33,114 nt of DNA from assembly GCA_021816465.1 (NCBI GenBank), contig JAKAYF010000017.1:1-33114 (forward strand), in the 5' to 3' direction. This DNA is from Nitrospirota bacterium (lineage in GTDB: Bacteria; Nitrospirota; Leptospirillia; Leptospirillales; Leptospirillaceae). Numbering within the stretch: the stretch's first letter is position 1; every line of letters starts with the position of its first letter. The position numbers and the translations under genes are program-made. A model generated the notes under the pieces. The model did no database searches. It was not told where the DNA came from and was given only the letters and a program-made list of their open reading frames with translations. This document shows, piece after piece, positions 8,518 through 17,481 of the stretch.

Positions 8518-9909
8518 ATGAAAAATGTCAAAAAATCCGGCAATGAAGCTTTCCGGAATCTTCCTCAAAGCATAGAGGCGGAAAAATCGTTTTTAGGATC
8601 GATTCTTCTCAATAATGAAGTCCTTACCCAGATCGGTGACAACGTCAGGGAGGAGGACTTCATTCTTGATGCCCATCGGAAGATTTATCTGGTGATGAGG
8701 GAAATGGCCGAGATCCAGCATCCCATCGATCCTGTGACTTTGTCGGACCGTCTCAAGAAAAAAGGGTGGGACGGTCTGACAGGAGCTCCCCAATATATAG
8801 AAGACTTGAGCTATATCGTTCCGACAGCTGCCAACGCCAAGCACTACGCCAGACTTTTGACGGAAAAGGGGATTTACAGAAAGCTTATCCTGGCGGCTGA
8901 GGACATTGCTCAAAAGGGCTATGAGGAGACAGAGGAGGTCGAATCGCTTCTCGACCTTGCAGAAAGAAAGATCCTTGAAATTGGATCCCACAAGAACTCT
9001 GGAGGTTTTGTAAAGGTAGGGGATGTTCCGTACCTTGATACCCAGTTCAAGAAGCTTGAAGAGCTTCGTTCAAGGGAAATCGCTGATGCCGTCATTGGAC
9101 TCCCCACAGGATTCATTGATCTCGACAGGATGACAACAGGGCTCTACCCATCGGACCTGATTATTGTTGCCGGTCGTCCTGCCATGGGAAAAACGGCATT
9201 TGCCATGGGTATTGCCCAATACGTCTCTTTTGATCTCAGGCTGCCTGTTGGAATCTTTTCCCTGGAAATGTCCAAGGAGCAGCTTTTCATGCGTCTCATC
9301 AGCTCACAAAGCCGGGTCGATGCCTGGAAGCTTCGTACCGGCCAATTGCCAAGCGATGACTGGCGAGCCGTTATGCAGGCATTCGGTGAGGCCAGCGATG
9401 TGCCCCTTTTTATTGATGATTCGGGGGACCTCTCCGTTTATGAGCTCAGGGCCAGGGCCAGAAGGCTCAAGGCGCAAAATAAAAATCTCTCACTGATTGT
9501 TGTGGACTATCTTCAGTTGGTGAAGGGTTCCCAGAGAACCGACAATCGGGAACAGGAAATTTCCGAGATCTCCCGTTCGCTTAAGGCATTGGCGAAAGAG
9601 CTCAACATCCCTGTCATTGCGCTTGCCCAGTTATCCCGATCTGTCGAGAATCGCCCAAAGGACAAGAAACCCATTCTTTCTGATCTCAGGGAATCTGGCG
9701 CCATCGAGCAGGATGCGGATATTGTTCTTTTTATCTACAGGGACGAGGTTTATAACAAGGAGAACCTCGACAACAAGGGGAAGGCTGAGGTCATTATCGG
9801 CAAACAGAGAAACGGACCGATCGGTTCAGTCAATCTTGCCTTTCTGGGCCATTGCACAAGATTTGAAAACCTCGCTTACGGTTACGACAATATGGATGGG
9901 GGAGAGTAG
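8518..9909 (+). CDS. dnaB: Replicative DNA helicase
   Basis: 'LPQSIEAEKSFLGSILLNNEVL', 'LIIVAGRPAMGKTAFAMGIAQ', 'LSLIVVDYLQLVKG', 'LRESGAIEQDADIVLFIYRDEVY'. Confidence 0.97.
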   Translation: MKNVKKSGNEAFRNLPQSIEAEKSFLGSILLNNEVLTQIGDNVREEDFILDAHRKIYLVMREMAEIQHPIDPVTLSDRLKKKGWDGLTGAPQYIEDLSYIVPTAANAKHYARLLTEKGIYRKLILAAEDIAQKGYEETEEVESLLDLAERKILEIGSHKNSGGFVKVGDVPYLDTQFKKLEELRSREIADAVIGLPTGFIDLDRMTTGLYPSDLIIVAGRPAMGKTAFAMGIAQYVSFDLRLPVGIFSLEMSKEQLFMRLISSQSRVDAWKLRTGQLPSDDWRAVMQAFGEASDVPLFIDDSGDLSVYELRARARRLKAQNKNLSLIVVDYLQLVKGSQRTDNREQEISEISRSLKALAKELNIPVIALAQLSRSVENRPKDKKPILSDLRESGAIEQDADIVLFIYRDEVYNKENLDNKGKAEVIIGKQRNGPIGSVNLAFLGHCTRFENLAYGYDNMDGGE

Positions 9910-9910
9910 C

Positions 9911-10624
9911 TCAAAACCCGCCGACAGAAGAGACGCTGCCCCCTTGAGTCTGCATCACCGTCGACAAAGGGATCGGAACGACGTCCGTAAATGTTTTTTC
10001 TCCATTTTTTCCTGCTCTTACCTTGAGGACAATCTTGACATAAACGGGAAGAAGATGGCTCTGCATGGAATTCCACTGGTTCACCCATTCATGGCTGTCA
10101 AAATAGAAAAGACGCAGGGAGAGAACGTGGTGAAGCAGGGGTTCGGCCTGGACGGCTTCGGTTCCATAGCTTAGGAGGTTCGTGTCCTGCTCATGGGCCA
10201 ATACATATTCCCCTGGCTTCTTTTCCGGGAGGAGTACGTACTGAACGCCCATCAGGTGCGAGACGGGAGCGTTTTGCATGAGTCGTGTCTGTCCCAGGGA
10301 GGTGAAGAGCAGCGTGTCGGTCTCCTCATCCCCGGCACTTTGAGGATTTCCGATAAAGTAGGTGAGGGGATCATTGGGATTGATGTAGGTTGAAAGAATT
10401 TCTCCATGAATGCGAAACAGGGCGCTTTGGACATTTTCATAGATCCTGTTCCCTTTATTTGCAATGGACATAACTTTTTGCGTGCTCTCAACGGCTCCGA
10501 ACAGCAGTCCAAGAATCATGGCAAAGATCATGAATGCGACAAGAACTTCGATCAGGGTAAATCCGCCATCGACACAGTTTGTTTCCTTTCCTGAAAGGCA
10601 GCCTTGGGGCTTATCCAGCATCAC
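9911..10624 (-). CDS. gspJ: Type II secretion/pseudopilin GspJ-like
   Basis: Prepilin N-terminus 'GFTLIEVLVAFMIFAMILGLLFGAVEST' and GspJ-like length; third gene of a pseudopilin operon. Confidence 0.75.
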   Translation of the reverse strand: MMLDKPQGCLSGKETNCVDGGFTLIEVLVAFMIFAMILGLLFGAVESTQKVMSIANKGNRIYENVQSALFRIHGEILSTYINPNDPLTYFIGNPQSAGDEETDTLLFTSLGQTRLMQNAPVSHLMGVQYVLLPEKKPGEYVLAHEQDTNLLSYGTEAVQAEPLLHHVLSLRLFYFDSHEWVNQWNSMQSHLLPVYVKIVLKVRAGKNGEKTFTDVVPIPLSTVMQTQGGSVSSVGGF

Positions 10625-11001
10625 TGAATACCGGAAATATAGGAAACGAGAGTGACCACAATCTTTCTCTTTCCCGACTTTTTCGTGATTTTAACCGTTA
10701 CCTGTCGAATAATGGGCAATGGAGATGCGGTGACAATTTCTTCCCAATGGTAGTCTTTGTGTTCTTTTCCAAATCCACCTGACACGTCTCCGACCGGAGC
10801 AAACCCCTGGCCGACAATCTCGGACATTTTCCTGTTGGCAAGAACGGTCATCTCCACTTCGTCCCGCGCTCTTTCATCAAGTTTTACGGCATTTGTTCTG
10901 ATTGCAAGAAGTGCGATGGCCGCAACGCTGAATATAAATAAGGCCACCATGACTTCGATCAGGGTAAAACCACCGTCATCTGATTTCCGCATGCTTTTCA
11001 T
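10621..11001 (-). CDS. gspI: Type II secretion/pseudopilin GspI-like
   Basis: 'GGFTLIEVMVALFIFSVAAIALLAI' and 'ANRKMSEI'; 4-bp overlap with neighbours. Confidence 0.78.
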   Translation of the reverse strand: MKSMRKSDDGGFTLIEVMVALFIFSVAAIALLAIRTNAVKLDERARDEVEMTVLANRKMSEIVGQGFAPVGDVSGGFGKEHKDYHWEEIVTASPLPIIRQVTVKITKKSGKRKIVVTLVSYISGIQ

Positions 11002-11594
11002 CCGGCTCCCATGAAAGCCCCGCTGCCTGCTCCTCCAGGCAACAACGGGGGCAGGGAAGGAACCTCCACATCGCCCTTGAAGACATGCGTGCGACCGTTG
11101 ACCGGATTGACGGTGATCGTCATGGAGTGGGCATGTCGGTCCGACAGGTGAATGGTTGTTGGTTCGACAGCTCCCGTTGGAAAAAATTGGGTAAAGGTTC
11201 TGCCTGATTCGACCCTTCCCTGATGAAGTGTGTGTATTCGGGTAAATCGGACCTTGGGTGCAATGCTCCAGACCGAGATGCCCCTTATCGATACTGGTTT
11301 TAATGAGCCATCGGGTGCCATCCTGAACGCAGAAACGGTTCCCTTGTCCAGATCATACTTGAGGCGGAGAACCTGTTGTCTTGAGATGGCTTCCCAGTAA
11401 AGCGCCCTGTATTCTCCGGCGATTTTCAGGGAAACCTCTCTGAGACCTGGTGTTTTCTGGAGTTTCAGATGAGGTGAAATAATGGCGACGACAATACTTA
11501 TGACAAAAAGGACCACAACGATTTCGATCAGTGTCCAGCCAGAGTCTTTTTTTGAAAGTGATGACGGAGCCAAATCCGGACTTTGTGGAAGCAT
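10998..11594 (-). CDS. gspH: Type II secretion/pseudopilin GspH-like
   Basis: 'GWTLIEIVVVLFVISIVVAIISPHL'; first gene of the H-I-J set. Confidence 0.72.
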   Translation of the reverse strand: MLPQSPDLAPSSLSKKDSGWTLIEIVVVLFVISIVVAIISPHLKLQKTPGLREVSLKIAGEYRALYWEAISRQQVLRLKYDLDKGTVSAFRMAPDGSLKPVSIRGISVWSIAPKVRFTRIHTLHQGRVESGRTFTQFFPTGAVEPTTIHLSDRHAHSMTITVNPVNGRTHVFKGDVEVPSLPPLLPGGAGSGAFMGAG

Positions 11595-11697
11595 TTTCTC
11601 TCTTTCAAAAAACTGTTCTTTACTGAAGCTAGTCTGCTATCAGGTGTGTTTCTCTGTATTATGACATTTCCGGAATCCTTCCAGATACTCCCGCGGG

Positions 11698-12235
11698 CGA
11701 TAAAAATCAGGCTTTATCGAATCGCGATAAACAATCCTGCCTCTCTGGTGTCGTAATTGAACATCCTGAATGTTTGTTTTAGAATTGGTCTATGGATGAA
11801 AAAACGATCTTGCGTACAGGTAGAAACTGCAGTTTCTCAATTATTATTGAGTTGGTCTTTTTTGCGGTCAAAAAAAGTGAGGTTTTCGACAACCACGCAC
11901 TGAGCATTCTTGAGACGATCTTCAAGAGTGTTTGCAGCGATTTTGACGCGAAGCTCCTTCAAATGAGGGGAGAGCCGGACCATGTTCATCTGCTTGTGGA
12001 AATTCCTCCTAAAACTGCTGTCTCAACGCTTGTCAACAGCCTGAAGTGTGTTTCGAGCCGTCTTCTGAAAAAAGAGCGCAAGGATCTCTCTGACCGGTAC
12101 TGGAATGGGATGCTTTGGTCGCCAAGCTATACGGCTCATTCGCATTTGGGGTGTTTTGGCAAAAAACTTGATTGCCGCTCAGAAGAAAACCCCATATAGA
12201 AACTGGTCTGCGATAAAAACGTTACGGTTTTCATT
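11698..12235 (+). mobile_element. Decayed IS200-type element
   Basis: Defective Y1 transposase ORF flanked by hairpin-forming ends: CGATAAA/TTTATCG/CGATAAA at 11698-11731; CGATAAA at 12211-12217 and AAAAC-gttacg-GTTTT just after. Boundaries approximate. Confidence 0.6.
11792..12199 (+). pseudogene. tnpA: IS200-like Y1 transposase TnpA, frameshifted and degenerate
   Basis: 'DFDAKLLQMRGEPDHVHLLVEIPPKTAVSTLVNSLKCVSSRLLKKE..YWNGMLWSPSY' is TnpA-like with HUH motif; after ~12140 homology ('VLAKNLIAAQKKTPYR') continues in another frame and the catalytic Tyr position is lost. Confidence 0.8.
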
Positions 12236-12255
12236 GTTGTTAATCTGTTTAATGT

Positions 12256-13278
12256 ATGGAGAGTGAATTGATTCCTATGAGTGTTTTAAAAAAATGCAAA
12301 ATCCGGATCGCATACGTTTCACTTGAACTGCTTGCCCTTTTACTGGTTCTCTCGTTTTCTCCTCTCCATCCTGAAAGAGCCGATGCTGCATCGCCGTCTC
12401 CGTCAAGCGCATTACCTCCGCAGACTTCTTCGGCTCTTCTTTATCAGGATCCATTTACACCGGAAGAAGATGCCAAAGATGGCGCCATCAATGCGAATGG
12501 CTACAGGGTCATTTTTTTCCCCCAGGGTGATGTGTTCACACCACTTCTTGCGGATCCAAGACAGCCTACGAGCAATATCAGTTATTTCCTGGGATCAAAC
12601 AACCGTTATGGGCAATTCGACGGGACATTTGGTGCGGATATCGGGATTATCCGATGGGAAAGCGAAATATCCGGGATCAACAAATCGATCCAGCTCGGTG
12701 TGATGGGCGCAGCGTTTTCAAGATTCGCTTTTGTTCAGACGGCAACGTTTCTTGAAAGCACCGATTTCATTATTGGCCTTCCGATCACGATCAGATACAA
12801 CAAATTCTCTGCCCGGATCTTTTTCTATCATGACAGCTCGCACACCGGATACGACTACACCACGTTAATGAATCTCAACAAGAATACGGACTATGGGCAG
12901 GAGCTTCTCCAGATCATACCATCGTATGATGTGACCCGGTATTTCCGGATCTATGGAGGGGGTGCCTATCGTGTCGTAGGTCTCGGGTATTATCCTTCCG
13001 CTCAGGATTCCCTGATCGGGCAGGCAGGATTTGAGCTCTATGCACCTGAATGGAAAGAAGCCTACTCAAGAGCCTATATGGCGGTCAACATTATTTCCCA
13101 GGGGATAAACGGATATACCCCTTCAGAGGATCTGCAAATCGGAATCCTGACCCATCGTCCCGCTTCCTGGGTACAGTTCAGGACTGCCATTGATTTTTAT
13201 AACGGTTATTCGCCAATGTATGATTTCCCGTTCTTGAAGGAAAATTATGTCGCGCTCGGAGCCTATTTTGATTTTTAG
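12256..13278 (+). CDS. DUF1207-like outer-membrane protein
   Basis: 'GDVFTPLLADPRQPTSNISYFLGSNNRYGQFDGTFGADIGIIRWE' resembles DUF1207; signal-like N-terminus; ends 'YVALGAYFDF' (beta-barrel-like). Alternative start 12289. Confidence 0.65.
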   Translation: MESELIPMSVLKKCKIRIAYVSLELLALLLVLSFSPLHPERADAASPSPSSALPPQTSSALLYQDPFTPEEDAKDGAINANGYRVIFFPQGDVFTPLLADPRQPTSNISYFLGSNNRYGQFDGTFGADIGIIRWESEISGINKSIQLGVMGAAFSRFAFVQTATFLESTDFIIGLPITIRYNKFSARIFFYHDSSHTGYDYTTLMNLNKNTDYGQELLQIIPSYDVTRYFRIYGGGAYRVVGLGYYPSAQDSLIGQAGFELYAPEWKEAYSRAYMAVNIISQGINGYTPSEDLQIGILTHRPASWVQFRTAIDFYNGYSPMYDFPFLKENYVALGAYFDF

Positions 13279-13311
13279 CGTGTTTAAAAAAATTTCAGTT
13301 TTTAGGGACAG

Positions 13312-13340
13312 TTGACAGATAGATTTTATCCTGATAAGTT
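13312..13340 (+). promoter_or_regulatory. Candidate sigma-70 promoter for cspA
   Basis: TTGACA - 17 nt - TAAGTT (perfect -35, weak -10). Confidence 0.4.
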
Positions 13341-13403
13341 AGGACCGTGGGTTTCAAGAAGGTGTGGTTTATTTCAGGATTGTCTTCATGACGGAATGAA
13401 TGG

Positions 13404-13438
13404 CCGCAGCTTGAAATTGGAGCTCGCGGTTTTTTTTT
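13404..13438 (+). promoter_or_regulatory. Terminator-like hairpin in cspA 5' leader
   Basis: CCGCAGCT - loop - AGCTcGCGG (one bulge) followed by T9; CCGCAG can alternatively pair with CTGCGG at 13440-13445. Confidence 0.55.
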
Positions 13439-13493
13439 ACTGCGGGACGCCCACATTTACTGACCGTTGGTTCATATCAAGGAGGAACACGTA

Positions 13494-13700
13494 ATGGCAA
13501 GAGGACATGTTAAGTGGTTTAATGCAAACAAGGGTTATGGCTTTATTTCCCAAGAGAACGGTGAGGACATTTTTGTTCACTACACCGCCATCGGTGGGTC
13601 CGGATTTAAAACCCTTGAAGAAGGTCAGCTTGTGGAATTCGAGATCCAGAGTGGGTCCAAGGGACCTCAAGCCGCTAATGTGACAAAGGTTAACGCCTAA
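13494..13700 (+). CDS. cspA: Cold-shock protein
   Basis: '[30 protein letters not shown]' RNP1/RNP2 motifs; AAGGAGGA upstream of ATG 13494. Confidence 0.96.
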   Translation: MARGHVKWFNANKGYGFISQENGEDIFVHYTAIGGSGFKTLEEGQLVEFEIQSGSKGPQAANVTKVNA

Positions 13701-13872
13701 TTCACATTTGCTAAAACCGCCGATAAAGAACGTGTGGTTTTTGGCTTGTTGCTCCAAGCATCTTGAGTGAATCGTTCAAGCTCTTTCTTCAAGTGCTTTG
13801 ATTGGTTAGGGATGGATCTCTAGGGACAAAGGTCATAATAAATCACTGATTCCATTGGCAGTTCTTAGATTT

Positions 13873-13904
13873 AAGGAGGAGGGGAAACCCTCCTCCTTTT
13901 TTTT
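13873..13904 (+). terminator. Intrinsic terminator between convergent cspA and sigma-54 activator genes
   Basis: AAGGAGGAGGG-GAAA-CCCTCCTCCTT, 11-bp perfect stem with GAAA loop, T8 run. Confidence 0.92.
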
Positions 13905-13909
13905 ACCTT

Positions 13910-15271
13910 TCAATCCCCTTCAAAGGGGCGAATACCGAGCTTCTTCATTTTTCGCCACAGAGTGGTTCTGCTCATTCCCAACATTTCTGAAGCCCTTCCA
14001 ATTTCTCCTTCTGCAGAACGAAGAGCCTGGATGATCAGCTCTCTTTCGCTGGCCATCTCCTCAAGATCTTCCATCTCGCCACTTCCGGACAGATCCTGGA
14101 TAATGGATTTGAGCTCTTCCTTGACCCAGCTTACTGGAACCTTTTCTCCTGATGAAAAAGAACCCAGCATATAGTCCAGAAATGAGAACAGCTCCCGAAT
14201 GTTGCCCGGCCAGGAATAGGACTGGAGGGCTCTCATGGAATCCGTTAAAACAACTGGAGGAGGGGTCTTGTTTTCATCTTCCCATTTTTGAAACTTCCAG
14301 CTCACCAAAGCTGGTATCTCATCGAGTTGCTCACGAAGTGATGGAATCCTGATGGTCTTTCCGCGAATCCGGTAAAAAAAATCCGATCTCAAACGTCCTG
14401 TCGCCAGAAGGGCAGAAAGAGGCTCATTCGTCGCGACCAGGATCCTTGTGTCGATCGAGATCTCCGTTGAAGAGCCAAGAGGGACAAGGGTCTTGCGATC
14501 CAGAAACCTCAAGAGTTTCATCTGGATGGCAAGAGACATATTTTGAAGCTCGTCGATAAAAAGGGTTCCCTTGTCCGCTGCCTCAAGGCGACCTTTCTGA
14601 TCCCCGATCGCTCCGGTAAATGTTCCCTTCCTGTGTCCAAAGAGAAGGGAGTCTGCAATTTCGTTTGAGAAATGTGTTGCGTCAAGAACCACAAACGGTC
14701 CCTTTTTTCGGGGGCCGTTTTCGTGGATCATCCGGGCGAGAAATTCTTTTCCGGTTCCGGTTTCTCCTTCAATGATAATCGGGAGCGACGTCTTGGCAAA
14801 CCCGGCGATGTTTTTGATCGAGGATGCGCTGAAGCTTTGTCCCGGAAGAGGGGAGGATGTTCGATGAAGAATTTTCTCCGCGGAGCAATGCTCCTCGCTC
14901 AATTCCGGTCGTGGAGACGAGAATGTTTTCAGGACTCCCTGAAGCTCGCTTCCCAGGGAAAGGATTCTGGTCTGAACAGTGATCAGTTTTTCTTCCTGGT
15001 CAGCAAGGCATGCCGGTGTCGATTCAAGTGTAAGGGGACCCTCAGCCACTGTTCTTTTGAAAGTACAGGCTGAGCGGCAAAGTTCAGAACCAAGAATCGT
15101 CTTGCACGGGAGGCCTTCAAGACGGTCGTCCGATGCGATACAGAGTTGTTTCTTGGCACCCGTATTGATCGCGTGGATCCTGAAATCGGATCCAACGATA
15201 ACCTGGGGTTCTTTCGATGCTTCCAGGATCGCCCGAAGCAGCTCATTTGAGTTGATATCTGTTTGATCCAA
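13910..15271 (-). CDS. Sigma-54-dependent Fis-family regulator with N-terminal PAS-like domain
   Basis: 'GETGTGKEFLARMIH', 'LFGHRKGTFTGA', 'GTLFIDELQN', Fis HTH 'GRASEMLGMSRTTLWRKMKKLGI'. Confidence 0.92.
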   Translation of the reverse strand: MDQTDINSNELLRAILEASKEPQVIVGSDFRIHAINTGAKKQLCIASDDRLEGLPCKTILGSELCRSACTFKRTVAEGPLTLESTPACLADQEEKLITVQTRILSLGSELQGVLKTFSSPRPELSEEHCSAEKILHRTSSPLPGQSFSASSIKNIAGFAKTSLPIIIEGETGTGKEFLARMIHENGPRKKGPFVVLDATHFSNEIADSLLFGHRKGTFTGAIGDQKGRLEAADKGTLFIDELQNMSLAIQMKLLRFLDRKTLVPLGSSTEISIDTRILVATNEPLSALLATGRLRSDFFYRIRGKTIRIPSLREQLDEIPALVSWKFQKWEDENKTPPPVVLTDSMRALQSYSWPGNIRELFSFLDYMLGSFSSGEKVPVSWVKEELKSIIQDLSGSGEMEDLEEMASERELIIQALRSAEGEIGRASEMLGMSRTTLWRKMKKLGIRPFEGD

Positions 15272-15368
15272 TAGGAAATCCCTTCATCTTTGTCGCAGGG
15301 TACGGACTGAATCCTCTTTTTCGGCGCATGTGCGGTCGAGACACCGGCGGTTGCGCGGGGGGGGAGCG

Positions 15369-15929
15369 TCACAAATGCATTCCGATTGTCAGGGGGAACT
15401 CGATAAGCGAACCTCCAAGAAAGTGGGACTGAGGGAAAACATTAACCCGTGCTTCCGCAAAGAATCGACTGAATGAGTATCCGACTCCGCCACCATACAA
15501 TGGCAACAGTTCGCCTCCCTGTGGGAAAAAAACGGGAGCGATTCCGATCGTGCCGATCACATAGAAATCTCCCGGGTCTGCCTTGATCAGACGGATTCCT
15601 GGGCCAAAAGTCAGCGGAACCAGAAAAATTCCTGGAGAAGGATAGTTTTCAAGGCTGACCGAAAAACGGACAAAGAAGGTATCATTTAAAAAACCGTCTT
15701 CATTTCCGCCGATACCCCAGCCAAGGTCAGGAGAAACACCCGATTGGGAAGGGGTGAGAGCGCCGGGAAGGAACTCTCCGTAGACGCCGGGAATAAAAAC
15801 GCTGTCAGCTGCGGCACTTCGGGGAGAAAAAAGGAACAATCCTGCCAAAATCAGGAAAATAAAAGGGACAGACAGGAATTTTAGACGGCCAGTATGTTGA
15901 AAGTGACTTCTCAGAGTGATACCCTCCAA
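15369..15929 (-). CDS. Secreted/outer-membrane beta-barrel-like hypothetical protein
   Basis: N-terminal signal 'FIFLILAGLFLFSPRSAAA'; Gly/aromatic-rich strand-like C-terminus. Confidence 0.55.
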   Translation of the reverse strand: MEGITLRSHFQHTGRLKFLSVPFIFLILAGLFLFSPRSAAADSVFIPGVYGEFLPGALTPSQSGVSPDLGWGIGGNEDGFLNDTFFVRFSVSLENYPSPGIFLVPLTFGPGIRLIKADPGDFYVIGTIGIAPVFFPQGGELLPLYGGGVGYSFSRFFAEARVNVFPQSHFLGGSLIEFPLTIGMHL

Positions 15930-15987
15930 AAGATTATAAAATGGGTGGCAAGCTTGTCAGCCCAAAATTGAAGAGGGGCTTCATACT

Positions 15988-16608
15988 ATGATTTACCGTT
16001 GTCGGATATGGTCCATTATACTTTTTATCGGTCTGATATGTCCAATAACAAAGGCTTGGGGGGACAGCTCCAATACCAATCCGACCCCGTTTCCGCCGCT
16101 TTTCGGAACGGCCTTTGGCGGCCCTTCCTCACAGTCTGACCAGGCGATCCAAAAAGATCCTCTTCTCAAATATCCGTCACAGGGGCATATTCTGGTATCG
16201 GATCCATCACAGTGCCAATCGTTTGCGTACTCTTCCGATCCTCCAACGTCCGGTGCCATGACCCATGACTGGATTGCCCAGCCGGAAACAGCCCTGACAG
16301 GCATCTCGAACTGTGCAATCGTTCACGTTCTGTCGAAAGGGAATATCGTCCTTTTTATCAATCCCAAAAAGTTGGATCCGGACACATTAAAGGCAATTGA
16401 AATACTCAAGGGGCCCCCGAAGCCGCCGGCGGCATTTCTGTCACAGGAACAAATCGGGTATGCGGTTATCGTCCTGACCACCGAAAAGTACAAGGATCCG
16501 ATTCTCCTGGCTGCATGGAGACGGTTGCTCCCTTTGCCGGCATGGGACCAGATCCTTGTCAATGGTTTCGTTTCAAACCACCTCGGAAATCCCCACAGGG
16601 GGGAGTAG
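15988..16608 (+). CDS. Secreted hypothetical protein
   Basis: Signal peptide 'IWSIILFIGLICPITKAWG'; 206 aa; no family recognised. Confidence 0.5.
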   Translation: MIYRCRIWSIILFIGLICPITKAWGDSSNTNPTPFPPLFGTAFGGPSSQSDQAIQKDPLLKYPSQGHILVSDPSQCQSFAYSSDPPTSGAMTHDWIAQPETALTGISNCAIVHVLSKGNIVLFINPKKLDPDTLKAIEILKGPPKPPAAFLSQEQIGYAVIVLTTEKYKDPILLAAWRRLLPLPAWDQILVNGFVSNHLGNPHRGE

Positions 16609-16691
16609 TATTCCTGTATTAATCGCAAATAATGTATATTATGTAAACTACGAAAAACATGGCAGGGCGATAACCGGCATGAGCCATCGAC

Positions 16692-17474
16692 ATGGATAGT
16701 CTTTTTCACCGCTTGAATTTTTTCCGGATCTTTTTTTATCTGCGTGATCTCTTCCAGATCATCCTGACATCCTTCTACGATTTGGGGACGATCCTTCTGA
16801 AAAGGAGAAGCTATATTCCGCTTCTTCTTCAGCAGATTCTTTCGATCGGATTCGATGCCATCCCGATTCTGACCATTGTCGGACTTTTGCTCGGGATGGG
16901 AACCGTCGCCGAAGCCGGACTTGAGCTTCCCAAGCTTGGAATTCAGAACCTCGTCGGTACGATCATCATTCATATTATTCTCAGGATTGTCGGTCCATTC
17001 GCCACGGCGATGGTTGTCATCGCCCGTTCGGCTTCGGCAATCTCCGTCGATATCGGAAACATGCGTGTTTCCGGAGAGCTTGACACTATAGAGATGCTTG
17101 GTGTGAATCTTTCTTTTTTTCTTATTACTCCACGAATCTTCGGTGTCCTGATTTCAACGATGGCCCTGACGTTCTATTTCGCGATCTGCTCTTTTACCGG
17201 CGGTTTTCTCATGGGGCTCTTCGGGCTCTCGATGCCGATGGTCTCTTTGATCGAGAGTCTCAAGACCAGCCTGACCTTGACCGACCTTCTTGTTCCTCTC
17301 ATGGACAGTGCTGCATTCGGTCTGATTATTGCCGCTGTTTCCGTATACCATGGGCTTTCCGTCGGTCAGTCCCCGAACGATGTTCCCAGGGAAACGAACA
17401 AGGCGCTTGTCAACGCAATCGTTTTATGCACACTGGTCTTGACGATTATTCAGATTTTTCTGATTTTTGCCTGA
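16692..17474 (+). CDS. mlaE: MlaE/YrbE-type ABC permease
   Basis: 'RRSYIPLLLQQILSIGFDAIPILTIVGLLLGM', 'ARSASAISVDIGNMRVSGELDTIEMLGV', multiple TM segments. Confidence 0.88.
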   Translation: MDSLFHRLNFFRIFFYLRDLFQIILTSFYDLGTILLKRRSYIPLLLQQILSIGFDAIPILTIVGLLLGMGTVAEAGLELPKLGIQNLVGTIIIHIILRIVGPFATAMVVIARSASAISVDIGNMRVSGELDTIEMLGVNLSFFLITPRIFGVLISTMALTFYFAICSFTGGFLMGLFGLSMPMVSLIESLKTSLTLTDLLVPLMDSAAFGLIIAAVSVYHGLSVGQSPNDVPRETNKALVNAIVLCTLVLTIIQIFLIFA

Positions 17475-17481
17475 GGACACT

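Noticed and set aside
15357-15364. G8 homopolymer as a phase-variation tract
   Set aside because: Lies just outside the OMP-like stop codon and not clearly in a promoter spacer; short.
15940-15970. TGGCAAGCTTGTCAGC as a sigma-54 promoter upstream of the OMP-like gene
   Set aside because: GG to GC spacing is 11 rather than 10 and the orientation does not fit the minus-strand gene.
16323-16973. 216-aa minus ORF spanning the 15988 gene and mlaE start
   Set aside because: Antisense to mlaE and lacks family motifs.
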